Positions 44,293 to 53,396 of a stretch of 64,000 nucleotides of DNA are shown one piece after another. A model generated the notes under the pieces. The model saw only the letters and a program-made list of their open reading frames with translations, ran no database searches and was not told the origin of the DNA. The position numbers and the translations under genes were made by a program. Each line of letters starts with the position of its first letter. Positions within the stretch are counted from its first letter, which is position 1. The stretch is from Anaerococcus ihuae (lineage in GTDB: Bacteria; Bacillota; Clostridia; Tissierellales; Peptoniphilaceae), in assembly GCF_928368155.1 (NCBI RefSeq), contig NZ_CAKMRU010000001.1, positions 750,001-814,000 on the forward strand, read 5' to 3'.

Positions 44293-44931
44293 TTATAAAT
44301 TCATATTAGTATAGTTTATCAATAAAGATAAGTAGTAGATAAAATATATTAAGTTAAACCAACCTCCGCGAATAATCATGTGCAGTCCATTTGGTAATCT
44401 CCCAGTAAGAGGAGTAAAAAGCAAAAGAAATATAGGTGTAAATAAGGCTTGCCATCTTGGAAATACTGTGAATCCAAATAAAATTACCAATGCTAATGCT
44501 ATGTTTGCTAAAGCCATAATAGAAAAAACTATTTTTGCTTGGAGTTTTAAAAATTTTAAAAATTCATCAAAAGCTCCTTTGTTTTCGTGCCTTGATAAAA
44601 GACCTAGGTAGGCGCATTGAATGTGATAAGTGCCCCCTAATATCATGCCAAAAATATTTATTAAAAATACAAACCATCCGATAGTTAAATAATTTTCCTT
44701 TGTGGCAAAAACAATATGGTAAAAGCCAAAGGAATATATAAAGGCACATAATGGCCCTAAAAGACCACCAAGGTACAATCTTTTTATGCTGACATTTTTC
44801 ATTATGCCAATAATATTATTTATAGTATCCTTGCCGTCGTAATCATTAGGATCATAATATAGGGTCATGTCTCCCAAAAACATCAAGAATGAACCCAAAA
44901 GACCTATTAATATACTCTTGTATAAAGTCAT
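44293..44931 (-). CDS. DUF6796-like membrane protein, first gene of the iron transcript
   Basis: 212 residues with about six hydrophobic segments. It opens SILIGLLGSFLMFLGDMTLYY and has GGLLGPLCAFIYSFGFYHIV and GRLPNGLHMIIRGGWFNLIYFIYY. The DUF name is from memory; function unknown. The leader has a Fur-type box between its -10 and the ribosome site AAGGAGG, so the whole unit to 40387 is probably derepressed when iron is short. Confidence 0.7.
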   Translation of the reverse strand: MTLYKSILIGLLGSFLMFLGDMTLYYDPNDYDGKDTINNIIGIMKNVSIKRLYLGGLLGPLCAFIYSFGFYHIVFATKENYLTIGWFVFLINIFGMILGGTYHIQCAYLGLLSRHENKGAFDEFLKFLKLQAKIVFSIMALANIALALVILFGFTVFPRWQALFTPIFLLLFTPLTGRLPNGLHMIIRGGWFNLIYFIYYLSLLINYTNMNL

Positions 44932-44956
44932 AATTAAACGCCTCCTTACACTCGGA

Positions 44957-45006
44957 TGATATTAATTATCAATTTAATTATAGCATATAACGCTGATTTC
45001 TTTCAA
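44957..45006 (-). promoter_or_regulatory. Promoter with Fur-type box (membrane protein / hydrolase unit)
   Basis: On the minus strand TTGAAA (45001-45006), 18 bases, TATAAT (44977-44982); then TGATAATTAATATCA (44957-44971), a 7-1-7 Fur box with one mismatch in the arms. It covers the start site. Confidence 0.75.
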
Positions 45007-45030
45007 TTGTATGATTTGCTGCGTTAAACT

Positions 45031-45063
45031 AAGCAAAAAGCTAAAGGCAGTCCGAAGACTGCC
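45031..45063 (-). terminator. Terminator after the ABC transporter pair
   Basis: GGCAGTC-TTCG-GACTGCC, a very stable tetraloop hairpin, then TTTAGCTTTTT on the minus strand. Confidence 0.88.
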
Positions 45064-45179
45064 GATATTTTTATCATATTGGAATAATCCAAACCACATG
45101 TAGTTTCGTCGAAATAGACAAACGGAGAGTCCTTAAACATAACAGATGCTATTGCAAGTCTTTGCTTCTGTCCTCCTAA
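45064..45179 (-). pseudogene. Fragment of an ABC (ECF-type) ATP-binding protein
   Basis: 39 codons: LGGQKQRLAIASVMFKDSPF and FDETTCGLDYSNM, the signature and Walker B region of an EcfA-like ATPase. It directly follows the second ABC gene and runs into the terminator. So the cluster once went on into an ECF ATPase gene that has been deleted. Confidence 0.8.
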
Positions 45180-46897
45180 TAAATAAATTCTTCTGCCATT
45201 TTTGTTTTTTCTATTAAATTCTTGTAAACTTTTGATTTTTGTAAAAGCTCTTCATATTTGCCTTCACTTTCTACTCTTCCGTTTTCAAGAACTACTATCT
45301 TATCTGCATTTTCTATGGATTTCATTCTGTGTGAAATGATGACAACAGTTTTATCTTTAATTAGATTATTTAAAGACTCTTGAATTTTTTTCTCGTTGTC
45401 AACATCAAGGTTGGCTGCTATCTCATCTAAGATCAATATCGGTGCATCTTTTAAGAAGGCTCTAGCTATTGATAATCTCTGTCTTTCTCCCCCTGATAGC
45501 TCAGCTCCGTTCTCACCAATAACTGTATCGAAACCCTTATCCATTTTTTCTATAAAATCTGTGCAGTTTGCAAGTTTTGCTGCTCTTTTAACTTCTTCGT
45601 CGCTTGCATCTTGCTTTCCGATTCTAATATTTTCCATAACGCTTTGATTAAAGAGAACCACATCTTGGAAAACTATTGAGACCTTGTCAAAAAGGGATTC
45701 TGTTGATATTTCTTTTATATCTTTGTCATCGATTAGGATTTGTCCATTGTCATAATCATAAAGTCTTGATATAAGTTTCAAGATAGTTGTTTTGCCACAT
45801 CCGCTTGCTCCTACCAAAGCAGTTACCTCTCCCTGCTTAGCTTTAAAGCTTATGCCATTTAGAACTTTTGCATCTTTATTGTATGCAAATTCAACATCTT
45901 TTAAATCAATATCAAATTTTTGTAGATTATAGTCATCGCCTTCTTGTAATTCTTGATTTTGAATTTCCTTTAATCTTTCAATCTTTGGTGTTAAATAAAA
46001 TATCTCCATCAATCCCTTTTTAGATGCGTCTAGAGAGTCTTTAATCTTCATAGCTGCTAGTAAATATCCTACAAGGTAGAGAGCACTTATCTCTTTATTA
46101 ATAATTAGATTTACGCCGACAAATATTACGACAGCAAGGGAAATAAAGCTAAATATTGAAGATATGGACATAATTAAGATGTTTGCAATTTCTGCTTTTA
46201 AGTGCACTTTTTCACCTTTATCCATTTTTTCATATAGGATTTCTTTCATTTCCTCTGATAAGCCATAGGCTTTAATCTCCATTTGCATCTCGATGTTTTC
46301 TTGAAAGCTTTCTGAGTTTTCTCTTAAGACCCTATAATATTCTCTCTCTCCCTTAACTGAATGTTTTTTAGATAGTGGTATAAATATAAAGCTTAGAACC
46401 GTTGGAATAATTACAGCTAAACCCATCTTGACATTGCCAACTAGCATCATGACAGATATTAGTGGGAAGAAAAGTGCCATGCCGCCTACTTTTGGTATCG
46501 AATGGCTCATTGCATGCTCTATTCCTTCAATATCAGCCATGATTGTTTGCGCTAGGTCTGAAATATCATGTTTAGAAAAGTATGATAGAGGTAGTTTTGA
46601 TAAATTTTCCGCTGTCCTTATTCTTAAATCTGCACTTTCTTGATAGGTTGTGCTGTATAATTTATCGTATTCGATAGAAAGCAAAATATACATTGCTATC
46701 AAGGTCAAAACTGAAAATGCTATATAAAATCCATTACTTTTGTCAATATTTTCCAAAACTTCTTGAGCAAAAATCATTAGTAATATGGCAGGGAGCATAT
46801 TTATACAGTAAACGAAAAATGAGGCCAGTGTTGCTTTAGATAAATTTCTCGCTCCTTTATCTGTAAGAGCAAATCTTTTTTTATAAAACTCCTTCAT
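45176..46897 (-). CDS. ABC half-transporter, YbtQ/IrtB-like (second)
   Basis: About 573 residues: a six-helix exporter-type membrane domain (about 20-310), then the ATPase with GASGCGKTT (Walker A), LSGGERQRLSIARA (signature) and LILDEIAANLD (Walker B) and the H-loop SHR. It should pair with the upstream half-transporter. Pairs of this build next to an AraC regulator and under Fur import siderophores (YbtPQ, IrtAB) although they have exporter folds. I start at 46897, after GGAGGG. It overlaps the upstream gene by 17 bases. Confidence 0.88.
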   Translation of the reverse strand: MKEFYKKRFALTDKGARNLSKATLASFFVYCINMLPAILLMIFAQEVLENIDKSNGFYIAFSVLTLIAMYILLSIEYDKLYSTTYQESADLRIRTAENLSKLPLSYFSKHDISDLAQTIMADIEGIEHAMSHSIPKVGGMALFFPLISVMMLVGNVKMGLAVIIPTVLSFIFIPLSKKHSVKGEREYYRVLRENSESFQENIEMQMEIKAYGLSEEMKEILYEKMDKGEKVHLKAEIANILIMSISSIFSFISLAVVIFVGVNLIINKEISALYLVGYLLAAMKIKDSLDASKKGLMEIFYLTPKIERLKEIQNQELQEGDDYNLQKFDIDLKDVEFAYNKDAKVLNGISFKAKQGEVTALVGASGCGKTTILKLISRLYDYDNGQILIDDKDIKEISTESLFDKVSIVFQDVVLFNQSVMENIRIGKQDASDEEVKRAAKLANCTDFIEKMDKGFDTVIGENGAELSGGERQRLSIARAFLKDAPILILDEIAANLDVDNEKKIQESLNNLIKDKTVVIISHRMKSIENADKIVVLENGRVESEGKYEELLQKSKVYKNLIEKTKMAEEFIY

Positions 46898-48635
46898 TTG
46901 AAACCCTCCATTCATTCGCACTGTTAAACATCTCTTGCAGTCTCTTATAACTTGTATCTTTTGACATTAATTCTTTGTCGGAACCTCTTTCTATAATTTT
47001 TCCTCCATCCATCACAAGTATTTCATCAAGGTCTTTAATTGTAGATAGCCTGTGGGCAATCATGATAACCGTTTTATCTTTCATAAGGTTTTTGAAAGCT
47101 TTTTGCAATTCAAACTCGTTATCTGGGTCAATAGATGCTGATGCTTCGTCCATAATAATAATTTTGGAATCCTTTAAAATTGCTCTGGCAATTGTAATTC
47201 TTTGTTTTTCTCCACCAGATAAATAAACTCCTTTTGAGCCTATGATTGTATTTTCTCTTTCTGGGAATTTGTCTAATATTAAATCGCATCCTGCTAATTT
47301 TAAGGCTCTCATAACGTCATCTTTCGTCGCATCTTTATTAGCTAAAGCTACATTATCATAAATGCTTTTCTTGAATAATTTTGAATCTTGAAAAACAAAG
47401 GAAATGGCTTTAATTAAGGCTTCGTCAGAATATTCACTTATTGCTATCCCGCCTATCTTTATGCTTCCTTCATTAACATTGTAAAAACCTGATATAAGTT
47501 TTGCTACTGTTGATTTGCCTGATCCAGATGAACCGACAAGTGCGTAGGACTTTCCTTCTTCTAAATTAAAGGATAAATTTTCAATGACAGCTTTATCATT
47601 ATAAGCAAAGCTTACATTGTCAAAGTCTATATTATAGTTTTTAAAATTATTGACATTTCCATGCACTAATTTGTCTTTTTGCATATCTTCGTAAAGGGCC
47701 TCTAAAGTATCTACTGCATAATTTCCTTGAGAAATGTACATGGAGTACCACATCATTCTCATAAATGAAACAAAGAGAACTCCTGATAAAAATAAAATCA
47801 TGATAAGCTCAAGTAAAATCACCTTGGCGCTGCCTAAGCTAGTCAAAAAATAAACTATTGGTATGATTAAAATTGCAATCAATCCAAAAAATAACCATTG
47901 ATACAAAACATAAGGTTTTTTACAAGATAGGGAATAATCATAAGCATATTTTGAGTAATCTTTTATCGCCTTGTAAAAGCTTTTAAAGGACTCAACATTT
48001 GCTTTAAATATTTTTACAACTTGCATCCCTCTAACGTATTCAACAGTCTCAGCACTTAGTTTAGATAGGGCTTCTTGGTATATCTTCATAAATTCTTGTT
48101 CACCCATCATTGCCCCTAAAATTAAGCCTCCAATTATTGTAAGAGCAAGCAAGGTTATGCCAACTCTTATACTTACTATAAAGCCTAGTACAAGGACAAG
48201 TATGGGTGTAACTATTGCCTGAGAGCTATCTGGAATCATGTGAGCTACAACCTGATGAGTTTGTGCTGCATTATCATCTATGATCTTTCTTATTTGACCA
48301 GATGGATTCAAGTCAAAAAACCTAAAACTAGCATTCTCTAAACCATCGATCCCTCTTTTTCTTAAATTTGTTTCAAGCCTAAATCCCAAGATGTGTGAAA
48401 ACATTCCTGAAATAAAATAAAATACCGCTCCAATTGTTAGTGTAATAACAGATTTTAATGCTAAACTCTCTGCACCAGATAAATTTGAATTAATTATTAA
48501 CTTATCTAGAAATTTGTAGATTAAATAATATCCATATACCGTAAGTGCAGCAGATATAGCAGAAAAAACTATAGCTAAAACCCCAAGATATTTTTTATCC
48601 TGTACATAAGCAAATAGTTTTTTGTAAATTTTCAT
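46881..48635 (-). CDS. ABC half-transporter, YbtP/IrtA-like (first)
   Basis: About 584 residues, exporter fold: membrane domain (about 1-320) and ATPase with GSSGSGKST, LSGGEKQRITIARA and IIMDEASASID plus the switch HRLS. Start chosen at 48635 (AAGGAG, eight bases); the much longer frame would run through the Fur box. Walker B Glu is present, so it should be active. It forms a heterodimer with the next gene product; together they may take up a siderophore-like compound. The known drug-exporter alternative is less likely given the iron box. Confidence 0.87.
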   Translation of the reverse strand: MKIYKKLFAYVQDKKYLGVLAIVFSAISAALTVYGYYLIYKFLDKLIINSNLSGAESLALKSVITLTIGAVFYFISGMFSHILGFRLETNLRKRGIDGLENASFRFFDLNPSGQIRKIIDDNAAQTHQVVAHMIPDSSQAIVTPILVLVLGFIVSIRVGITLLALTIIGGLILGAMMGEQEFMKIYQEALSKLSAETVEYVRGMQVVKIFKANVESFKSFYKAIKDYSKYAYDYSLSCKKPYVLYQWLFFGLIAILIIPIVYFLTSLGSAKVILLELIMILFLSGVLFVSFMRMMWYSMYISQGNYAVDTLEALYEDMQKDKLVHGNVNNFKNYNIDFDNVSFAYNDKAVIENLSFNLEEGKSYALVGSSGSGKSTVAKLISGFYNVNEGSIKIGGIAISEYSDEALIKAISFVFQDSKLFKKSIYDNVALANKDATKDDVMRALKLAGCDLILDKFPERENTIIGSKGVYLSGGEKQRITIARAILKDSKIIIMDEASASIDPDNEFELQKAFKNLMKDKTVIMIAHRLSTIKDLDEILVMDGGKIIERGSDKELMSKDTSYKRLQEMFNSANEWRVSNEGVL

Positions 48636-48685
48636 AATCATATCTCCTTTCTTTGATATCCCTTTTAGATATAAATTTGCTTTAT

Positions 48686-48740
48686 TGATAATTATTATCA
48701 TTGCTTTTCTATTATACATCTGTTATAATGACTAATACAA
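48686..48740. promoter_or_regulatory. Divergent promoters around a perfect Fur-type box
   Basis: TGATAATTATTATCA (48686-48700) is a perfect 7-1-7 inverted repeat. Minus strand: TATAAT (48711-48716) for the ABC pair, with TTGTAT 18 bases upstream. Plus strand: TTGCTT (48701-48706), 17 bases, TATAAT (48724-48729) for the AraC gene. Iron-bound repressor would block both. Confidence 0.82.
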
Positions 48741-48795
48741 TAGTTTTGAATTAATAAGGCTAATTGGGATATTGTCTAAAAGGGATAGGTGTATT

Positions 48796-49788
48796 ATGAC
48801 ATATTATGATTTTGTAAAAGATTATATGAAAGTAGATGAATGTAAAAACAATAAAAAATATTCAAGTGCAGGTCATACATTTTGTTGGAGTAAAAATAAT
48901 CTAAAAGAAGCAGAGGGACTTTACTGGTTTTATGAGGGAGATGGATTTATTATTGATATCCATGATTTTTACATAAAAGAAGAATTAATTAAAGAAAGTA
49001 CTTATAATATCTCAGACTATATTTCAATATATTCAAGTTATGTTGTCAGTGCAAACGGAGAAAAATTTAATCCTTATCAAACATTAACTGCAAACTCATT
49101 ATATACTCTTGATTTTGACAATATAAAAGATGATTTTCTATTTTTATTACATGAGAATTCATATTATCTTTGTGTTTCTATTGGATTTAAAAGAGAACTT
49201 TTAGAAAAACACCTATCATCTATTAACATTAATCTAGATTCATTTTATTCTTCTTTAATTGAAACTAATCAAATTATTCTTACTAAATCCTTAGAAAAAG
49301 TAGCAATGGAAATTTTAAATTGCAAAATGGACGCTCCTGCTGCTGATTTTTTCTTTAAAGCTAAGGCAAATGAGTGGATAAGTATAGTGATAGACACATA
49401 CTTAAATAGAAAAAAATATAAAATTGAAACAGATGATGATAAAGCACTTGAAGATGTAGCAAGATTCTTAGATGATCATTTCGCCATGAATGTAAATCAA
49501 GAAACCCTTGAAAAAATATCTAAAATGAGTGGAACTAAATTAAAAAATTTATTCAAAGAAAAATATGGTCAAAGCATTACAGAATACACCCAAAGAAAAA
49601 GAATGAATGTAGCTGAAACTCTTCTCTTAAATACCGAACTACCTATAAAGGAAATAGCAGAGTCTGTTGGATACACATCCCATAGCAAATTTTCCATTTA
49701 TTACAAAAGATATAAGGGAAAACTTCCTAGTGAGGTTCGTAATTTAGCTTGCAAGGATCATAATTTAAAATGCGATTATTGTGATTAA
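48796..49788 (+). CDS. AraC-family transcription regulator of the ABC cluster
   Basis: About 330 residues. The C-terminal two-HTH domain (about 225-320) includes TLEKISKMSGTKLKNLFKEK and IKEIAESVGYTSHSKFSIYYKRYKG, and the N-terminal part resembles the ligand domain of the YbtA/PchR branch. Divergent from the ABC pair, like YbtA and its transporters. I start at ATG 48796 after AGGTG. It ends KDHNLKCDYCD, with a pair of cysteines that might bind metal (inference). Confidence 0.88.
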   Translation: MTYYDFVKDYMKVDECKNNKKYSSAGHTFCWSKNNLKEAEGLYWFYEGDGFIIDIHDFYIKEELIKESTYNISDYISIYSSYVVSANGEKFNPYQTLTANSLYTLDFDNIKDDFLFLLHENSYYLCVSIGFKRELLEKHLSSININLDSFYSSLIETNQIILTKSLEKVAMEILNCKMDAPAADFFFKAKANEWISIVIDTYLNRKKYKIETDDDKALEDVARFLDDHFAMNVNQETLEKISKMSGTKLKNLFKEKYGQSITEYTQRKRMNVAETLLLNTELPIKEIAESVGYTSHSKFSIYYKRYKGKLPSEVRNLACKDHNLKCDYCD

Positions 49789-50071
49789 ACTAATTTTTAT
49801 ATTTATACATCTTTATCTTATATGAGTTTATAGATATTTGTATAGGTATATATAAATTTGGTAAAAAGCAAAAAAAGAGCAGCCTTATTTAAGCTACTCT
49901 TGTAGAAAGTATAAAATGGGTTTTATCTTATTATATTTTTCTTTGTGTCTCCTCATACTAGTCTCAAAACTACTCTCACATCCATGTAGTTTTTTTGAGT
50001 CTTTTTGACGTATCCTTCTTCATCTTTATCGAAGACAAAATGCTTGTAAAACTGCTTAAAATGCAGGATTT
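49789..50071. other. Intergenic with terminator and a coding remnant
   Basis: A minus-strand terminator (AGAGTAGC/GCTGCTCT, 49868-49900, then seven T) lies here. On the minus strand at about 49960-50060 a frame reads KHFVFDKDEEGYVKKTQKNY then MDVRVVLRLV, ending in a stop. It looks like the tail of a gene cut by the recombinase insertion. Confidence 0.55.
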
Positions 50072-51751
50072 TTACAATTTCACTCTTTGTATCAACGCTA
50101 TGCACTCGACATTATCTTTATTGTCCAAACCAAAGTCAATCTCATTATCTATAAGCGGAAGCTTGAAAACAACCGATTTTATCCAAGTGTCCTTTTCTGT
50201 TTTTTCGTCATAAATTTGAATTTCTTCTATCATTTCGTTAAGTAATCTCTTCTTGTCGATATCTGAAAGAACTGTATAAAGGCTATTAAAATTTACAAGA
50301 ATCTTATAAATATTATCCGAGGTTATTTTTTCTTCAAGAATTGCCTCTTTCCTTTTTCTGCTATCATTTAACTGCATTTCTGCATATTCTAACTGGTCAT
50401 ATATAGCATCAAGTCTAAGATTTAAATCGGTGTATTTTCTATCATAATGTTTATCTTCAAAATTTAAAGAATCTATTTGATTAATTAGTGATGCTTTTGT
50501 ACCTGTTAATTGCCTAATCTTCGCTAAGTGCTTATTAATAACTTCATCAATTTCTTTTGTGTCTATTTGAATATTGATTTTTTCTTCAATTTTTTTGGCA
50601 AAAGTAGGATTACTAACTACTTGAGTAATTATTGTTTCAACTTCTTTTTCAATTAATTCAGCTCTAATTTGTTTATTAAAAGTACATTTATGTCCATTCA
50701 TCATTTGTCTATGTTTACAACCGTAATAGTAATAATCTTTGTAATGCTCTCCTTCTTTGTTTTTATTACGTTTACGGCTTTTGTTTCCATACAAACCAGC
50801 ACCACAATATGGGCATTTTATTAGATTTGATAAGATATGAACTCTCTCATCTTTTCCTCTATTTATCTTCTCATACTTTTTAGCTTGAGATTTTCTTTTT
50901 TCCTGTACTGTATTCCACAACTCATCATCAATTAAAGCTTCATGATTTCCTTGAGCTATAATATAATGATCAGATTTTTCTAATTTAATTTTACCAGTAG
51001 TTTTATCTTTAATTGTTTTTCTTCTTCCATATGCAATTTTCCCATTATATACAGGATTATCCAATATTTGTCTTATTAAACTAGCTGAAAAATATGGATT
51101 CTTGCCATTTTGTCTTATAGGTTTATTAATACCTAAAGAAACTAAATACTTAGATACTCCATTGGCTCCCATATCTGAATTAGCATATAAATCAAAAATC
51201 ATCCTTACTGCTTTAGCTTCATCTTCATTAACAACTAATTCTCCATTATCTAATGAATAGCCAATTGGAGCAAAACCACCATTCCATTTTCCTTCTCTTG
51301 CCTTTTGTTTCCTTCCTTCCATAGTTTGAGAAAGTATATTTTCACGTTCCATTTCTGCTACTGCCGATAGAATTGTTATAACAAGCTTTCCAGAATCTTT
51401 AGAACTATCTAAACTATCATCAACACAAATCAGATTTACATTATGATTTTCCATGACTTGCAATGACTGCAATACATCCGCTGCATTTCTTCCAAATCTA
51501 GATAATTTAAAAACCATTACATAATCAACTTTATCTTTTTCAGCTTCTATATCATTAAGCATAGCTATGAATTCATTTCTACCTGAAATAGATGTTCCTG
51601 ATTTTCCAGCATCTTTATAGGTTTCTATTATTTCTATACCATAAGCTTTTGCATACTGTTTTATTCTTTCTTCCTGAGCATCAAGTGAGTAACCGTCAAT
51701 TTGCATAGATGTTGACACTCTTGTATATACATACGCCTTTTTATTTTTCAT
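50072..51751 (-). CDS. Large serine recombinase (site-specific integrase)
   Basis: 559 residues. Resolvase domain with AYVYTRVSTSMQ (catalytic Ser13), DAGKSGTSISGR and FKLSRFGRNAADVL; the recombinase domain IRQILDNPVYNGKIAYGRR; a zinc-ribbon with CPYCGAG-(x)27-CKHRQMM; and a coiled C-terminus. Complete, unlike the other two recombinase copies in the window, and of a different subgroup. AAAGGTGG precedes the ATG. It is likely the integrase of the mobile module extending to the right (to about 56.1 kb). Confidence 0.95.
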   Translation of the reverse strand: MKNKKAYVYTRVSTSMQIDGYSLDAQEERIKQYAKAYGIEIIETYKDAGKSGTSISGRNEFIAMLNDIEAEKDKVDYVMVFKLSRFGRNAADVLQSLQVMENHNVNLICVDDSLDSSKDSGKLVITILSAVAEMERENILSQTMEGRKQKAREGKWNGGFAPIGYSLDNGELVVNEDEAKAVRMIFDLYANSDMGANGVSKYLVSLGINKPIRQNGKNPYFSASLIRQILDNPVYNGKIAYGRRKTIKDKTTGKIKLEKSDHYIIAQGNHEALIDDELWNTVQEKRKSQAKKYEKINRGKDERVHILSNLIKCPYCGAGLYGNKSRKRNKNKEGEHYKDYYYYGCKHRQMMNGHKCTFNKQIRAELIEKEVETIITQVVSNPTFAKKIEEKINIQIDTKEIDEVINKHLAKIRQLTGTKASLINQIDSLNFEDKHYDRKYTDLNLRLDAIYDQLEYAEMQLNDSRKRKEAILEEKITSDNIYKILVNFNSLYTVLSDIDKKRLLNEMIEEIQIYDEKTEKDTWIKSVVFKLPLIDNEIDFGLDNKDNVECIALIQRVKL

Positions 51752-51838
51752 TTTTCCACCTTTAGTTTGGACATATTTTCACGTTATAGTTATACCTATA
51801 TTTTACATAAATCATAATATAAAAGTCAATACAATAAC

Positions 51839-52012
51839 CTAATCCGATGAATTAATATTATCCTCATTTTTATTTTTTTCTGAACATCTTGGCGGTACTT
51901 CCAATTTTTCAAAATCTAACTGATCTGCATACTTTTCTATTAATTCTTGTAAGAGACGTGCCAACCCATCTAATTCATAAGAACAATCTTTTACGCTATT
52001 TTTATTATACAA
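51839..52012 (-). CDS. Small protein upstream of the serine recombinase
   Basis: 57 residues from TTG: it contains DGLARLLQELIEKYADQLDF and ends VPPRCSEKNKNEDN then INSSD. AGGAGG lies nine bases before the TTG. Many serine-integrase elements carry such a short gene just before the recombinase. The leader includes a TTCTGACATATA box shared with two other genes of the module. Function unknown. Confidence 0.6.
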   Translation of the reverse strand: MYNKNSVKDCSYELDGLARLLQELIEKYADQLDFEKLEVPPRCSEKNKNEDNINSSD

Positions 52013-52045
52013 GGTAAATTGCCTCCTAATTTTGATTTCACCTTG

Positions 52046-52057
52046 TATATGTCAGAA
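52046..52057 (-). repeat. Leader box copy 3 (TTCTGACATATA)
   Basis: Perfect 12-base match to two other copies, 33 bases upstream of the 57-residue gene. Acts on the minus strand if a promoter or operator. Confidence 0.75.
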
Positions 52058-52152
52058 AAAAGTATTGATTCGTGTTTTTCTCCACACAGACTTTTTTATT
52101 GAAAATCTTTTAATGCATATATTCAATAGTTAATTGAAGAAAGGAGTAAAAA

Positions 52153-52749
52153 ATGAAAAAAGATAGGAAAATTCCACTATTAAACGAGTTTTATTGCCGC
52201 GGAAGGATTGTAGGAAAAGGAGGTTTTAAGGAAAGAAATCCATACTTAACAATCTTTATTAATGGGAAAAGAGAGCCAAATTATATGAAAGTATACTTTG
52301 AATCTATAGATATTCATGATTTTAAAATGAATCAAACTGTTTATATTACAGGTTTTGTGAAAAGCCCTGTCATTCCCTATTTATATGAAGGTAGAAAAGA
52401 ACAGTATTTTCTTGGTGAAAAAATAGTCTTAGAGAACACTTTGTTATCAGAAGCCTTTGAAATAGAAAATATAGGTTTTTCTTTTAAAAACCCATTTTCA
52501 CGAGTTTTTCTTAGCGGTTCTATCTTAAGCATCAAAGAGTTCAATAATTGGATTACGATTCAAGTGCGAGACTATAGAGAGCAAGTAATTACACTTCAAT
52601 ACTCTAAAAACATGCGTGTAAATGATGTTTCGCTCGAAATAAATGACTTTGTTTTCGTATCGGCAATACTAGTCTCTGCAAGGAAAAATTATGATGAAAT
52701 TACAGTTGACTATGAGGATTTAATAGTGGATGATTTAGCTGTGAATTAA
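52153..52749 (+). CDS. Unknown protein of the mobile module, OB-fold-like halves
   Basis: 198 residues. Two halves look alike: CRGRIVGKGGFKERNPYLTIFI with VYITGFVKSPV, and VFLSGSILSIKEFNNWITIQV with VFVSAILVSARK. This strand pattern is that of single-strand DNA-binding (OB) folds, which would suit the replication protein near by, but no family is recognised. GAAAGGAG precedes the ATG. It is the only plus-strand gene between the recombinase and Rep genes, ended by a strong terminator. Confidence 0.6.
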   Translation: MKKDRKIPLLNEFYCRGRIVGKGGFKERNPYLTIFINGKREPNYMKVYFESIDIHDFKMNQTVYITGFVKSPVIPYLYEGRKEQYFLGEKIVLENTLLSEAFEIENIGFSFKNPFSRVFLSGSILSIKEFNNWITIQVRDYREQVITLQYSKNMRVNDVSLEINDFVFVSAILVSARKNYDEITVDYEDLIVDDLAVN

Positions 52750-52750
52750 A

Positions 52751-52790
52751 AAATAAAAGCTTGAGGTTAGACAATCTCAAGCTTTTATTT
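52751..52790. terminator. Strong two-way terminator of the OB-like gene
   Basis: A 15-bp perfect stem (52751-52765 with 52776-52790) with ATTTTT/TTTTT on the plus side. Confidence 0.92.
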
Positions 52791-52817
52791 TTACTAGATT
52801 TAATTATAATTTTTTAG

Positions 52818-53174
52818 TCACTCTCTTTGGATCTCATACACAAAGCTATGCCAGTTATTAAAGAATTTTTCATTAAACAAATGGGACAACTTTATGAAGT
52901 TTTTAAAGCCTATACTCTCTAAATCAAGCTCTATATCAAAACTTCCATAAACTTCTGCATAGCATCTTATGGTTACTATCATATCGCTTAAAAAGTACTG
53001 AAGTGACTCACCTTCTCTTTCTAGTAAAATATCTCTGACGCCATCTACACAATAATAGTGTCCTCCAACATCTAGCCACACTTCTTCACTTAAAATAGAT
53101 TTTTCTACCGACATAATATTCATGACTACACTTTTAAAAACCTTATCCAACAATTCTTCTTTTTCTAATATCAT
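52818..53174 (-). CDS. Unknown small acidic protein of the mobile module
   Basis: 118 residues, acidic, no membrane segment. MILEKEELLDKVFKSVVMNI opens it; WLDVGGHYYCVDGVRDILLE and FDIELDLESIGFKNFIKLSH follow. No family recognised. GGAAAGGA precedes the ATG. The leader has box copy 2. It lies downstream of the Rep-like gene in the same direction. Confidence 0.6.
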   Translation of the reverse strand: MILEKEELLDKVFKSVVMNIMSVEKSILSEEVWLDVGGHYYCVDGVRDILLEREGESLQYFLSDMIVTIRCYAEVYGSFDIELDLESIGFKNFIKLSHLFNEKFFNNWHSFVYEIQRE

Positions 53175-53218
53175 AATAATTTCCTTTCCTAATATATATA
53201 GTTACTTCTTACAGTCTT

Positions 53219-53230
53219 TATATGTCAGAA
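53219..53230 (-). repeat. Leader box copy 2 (TTCTGACATATA)
   Basis: Perfect 12-base match, 44 bases upstream of the start at 53174. Confidence 0.75.
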
Positions 53231-53396
53231 TTAATATCCAATAACAAACTTGTCGTCATTGAAAATTCTTCCTATTATTATAAGAGATTGCTACTTATCT
53301 TTTACACTAACTAAAGAGAGTAATACTTTCTTTAAATTCTACTACTTACACCAATCGAATATCTATCCTTTTTCACAATACATATCACTTCTATCC

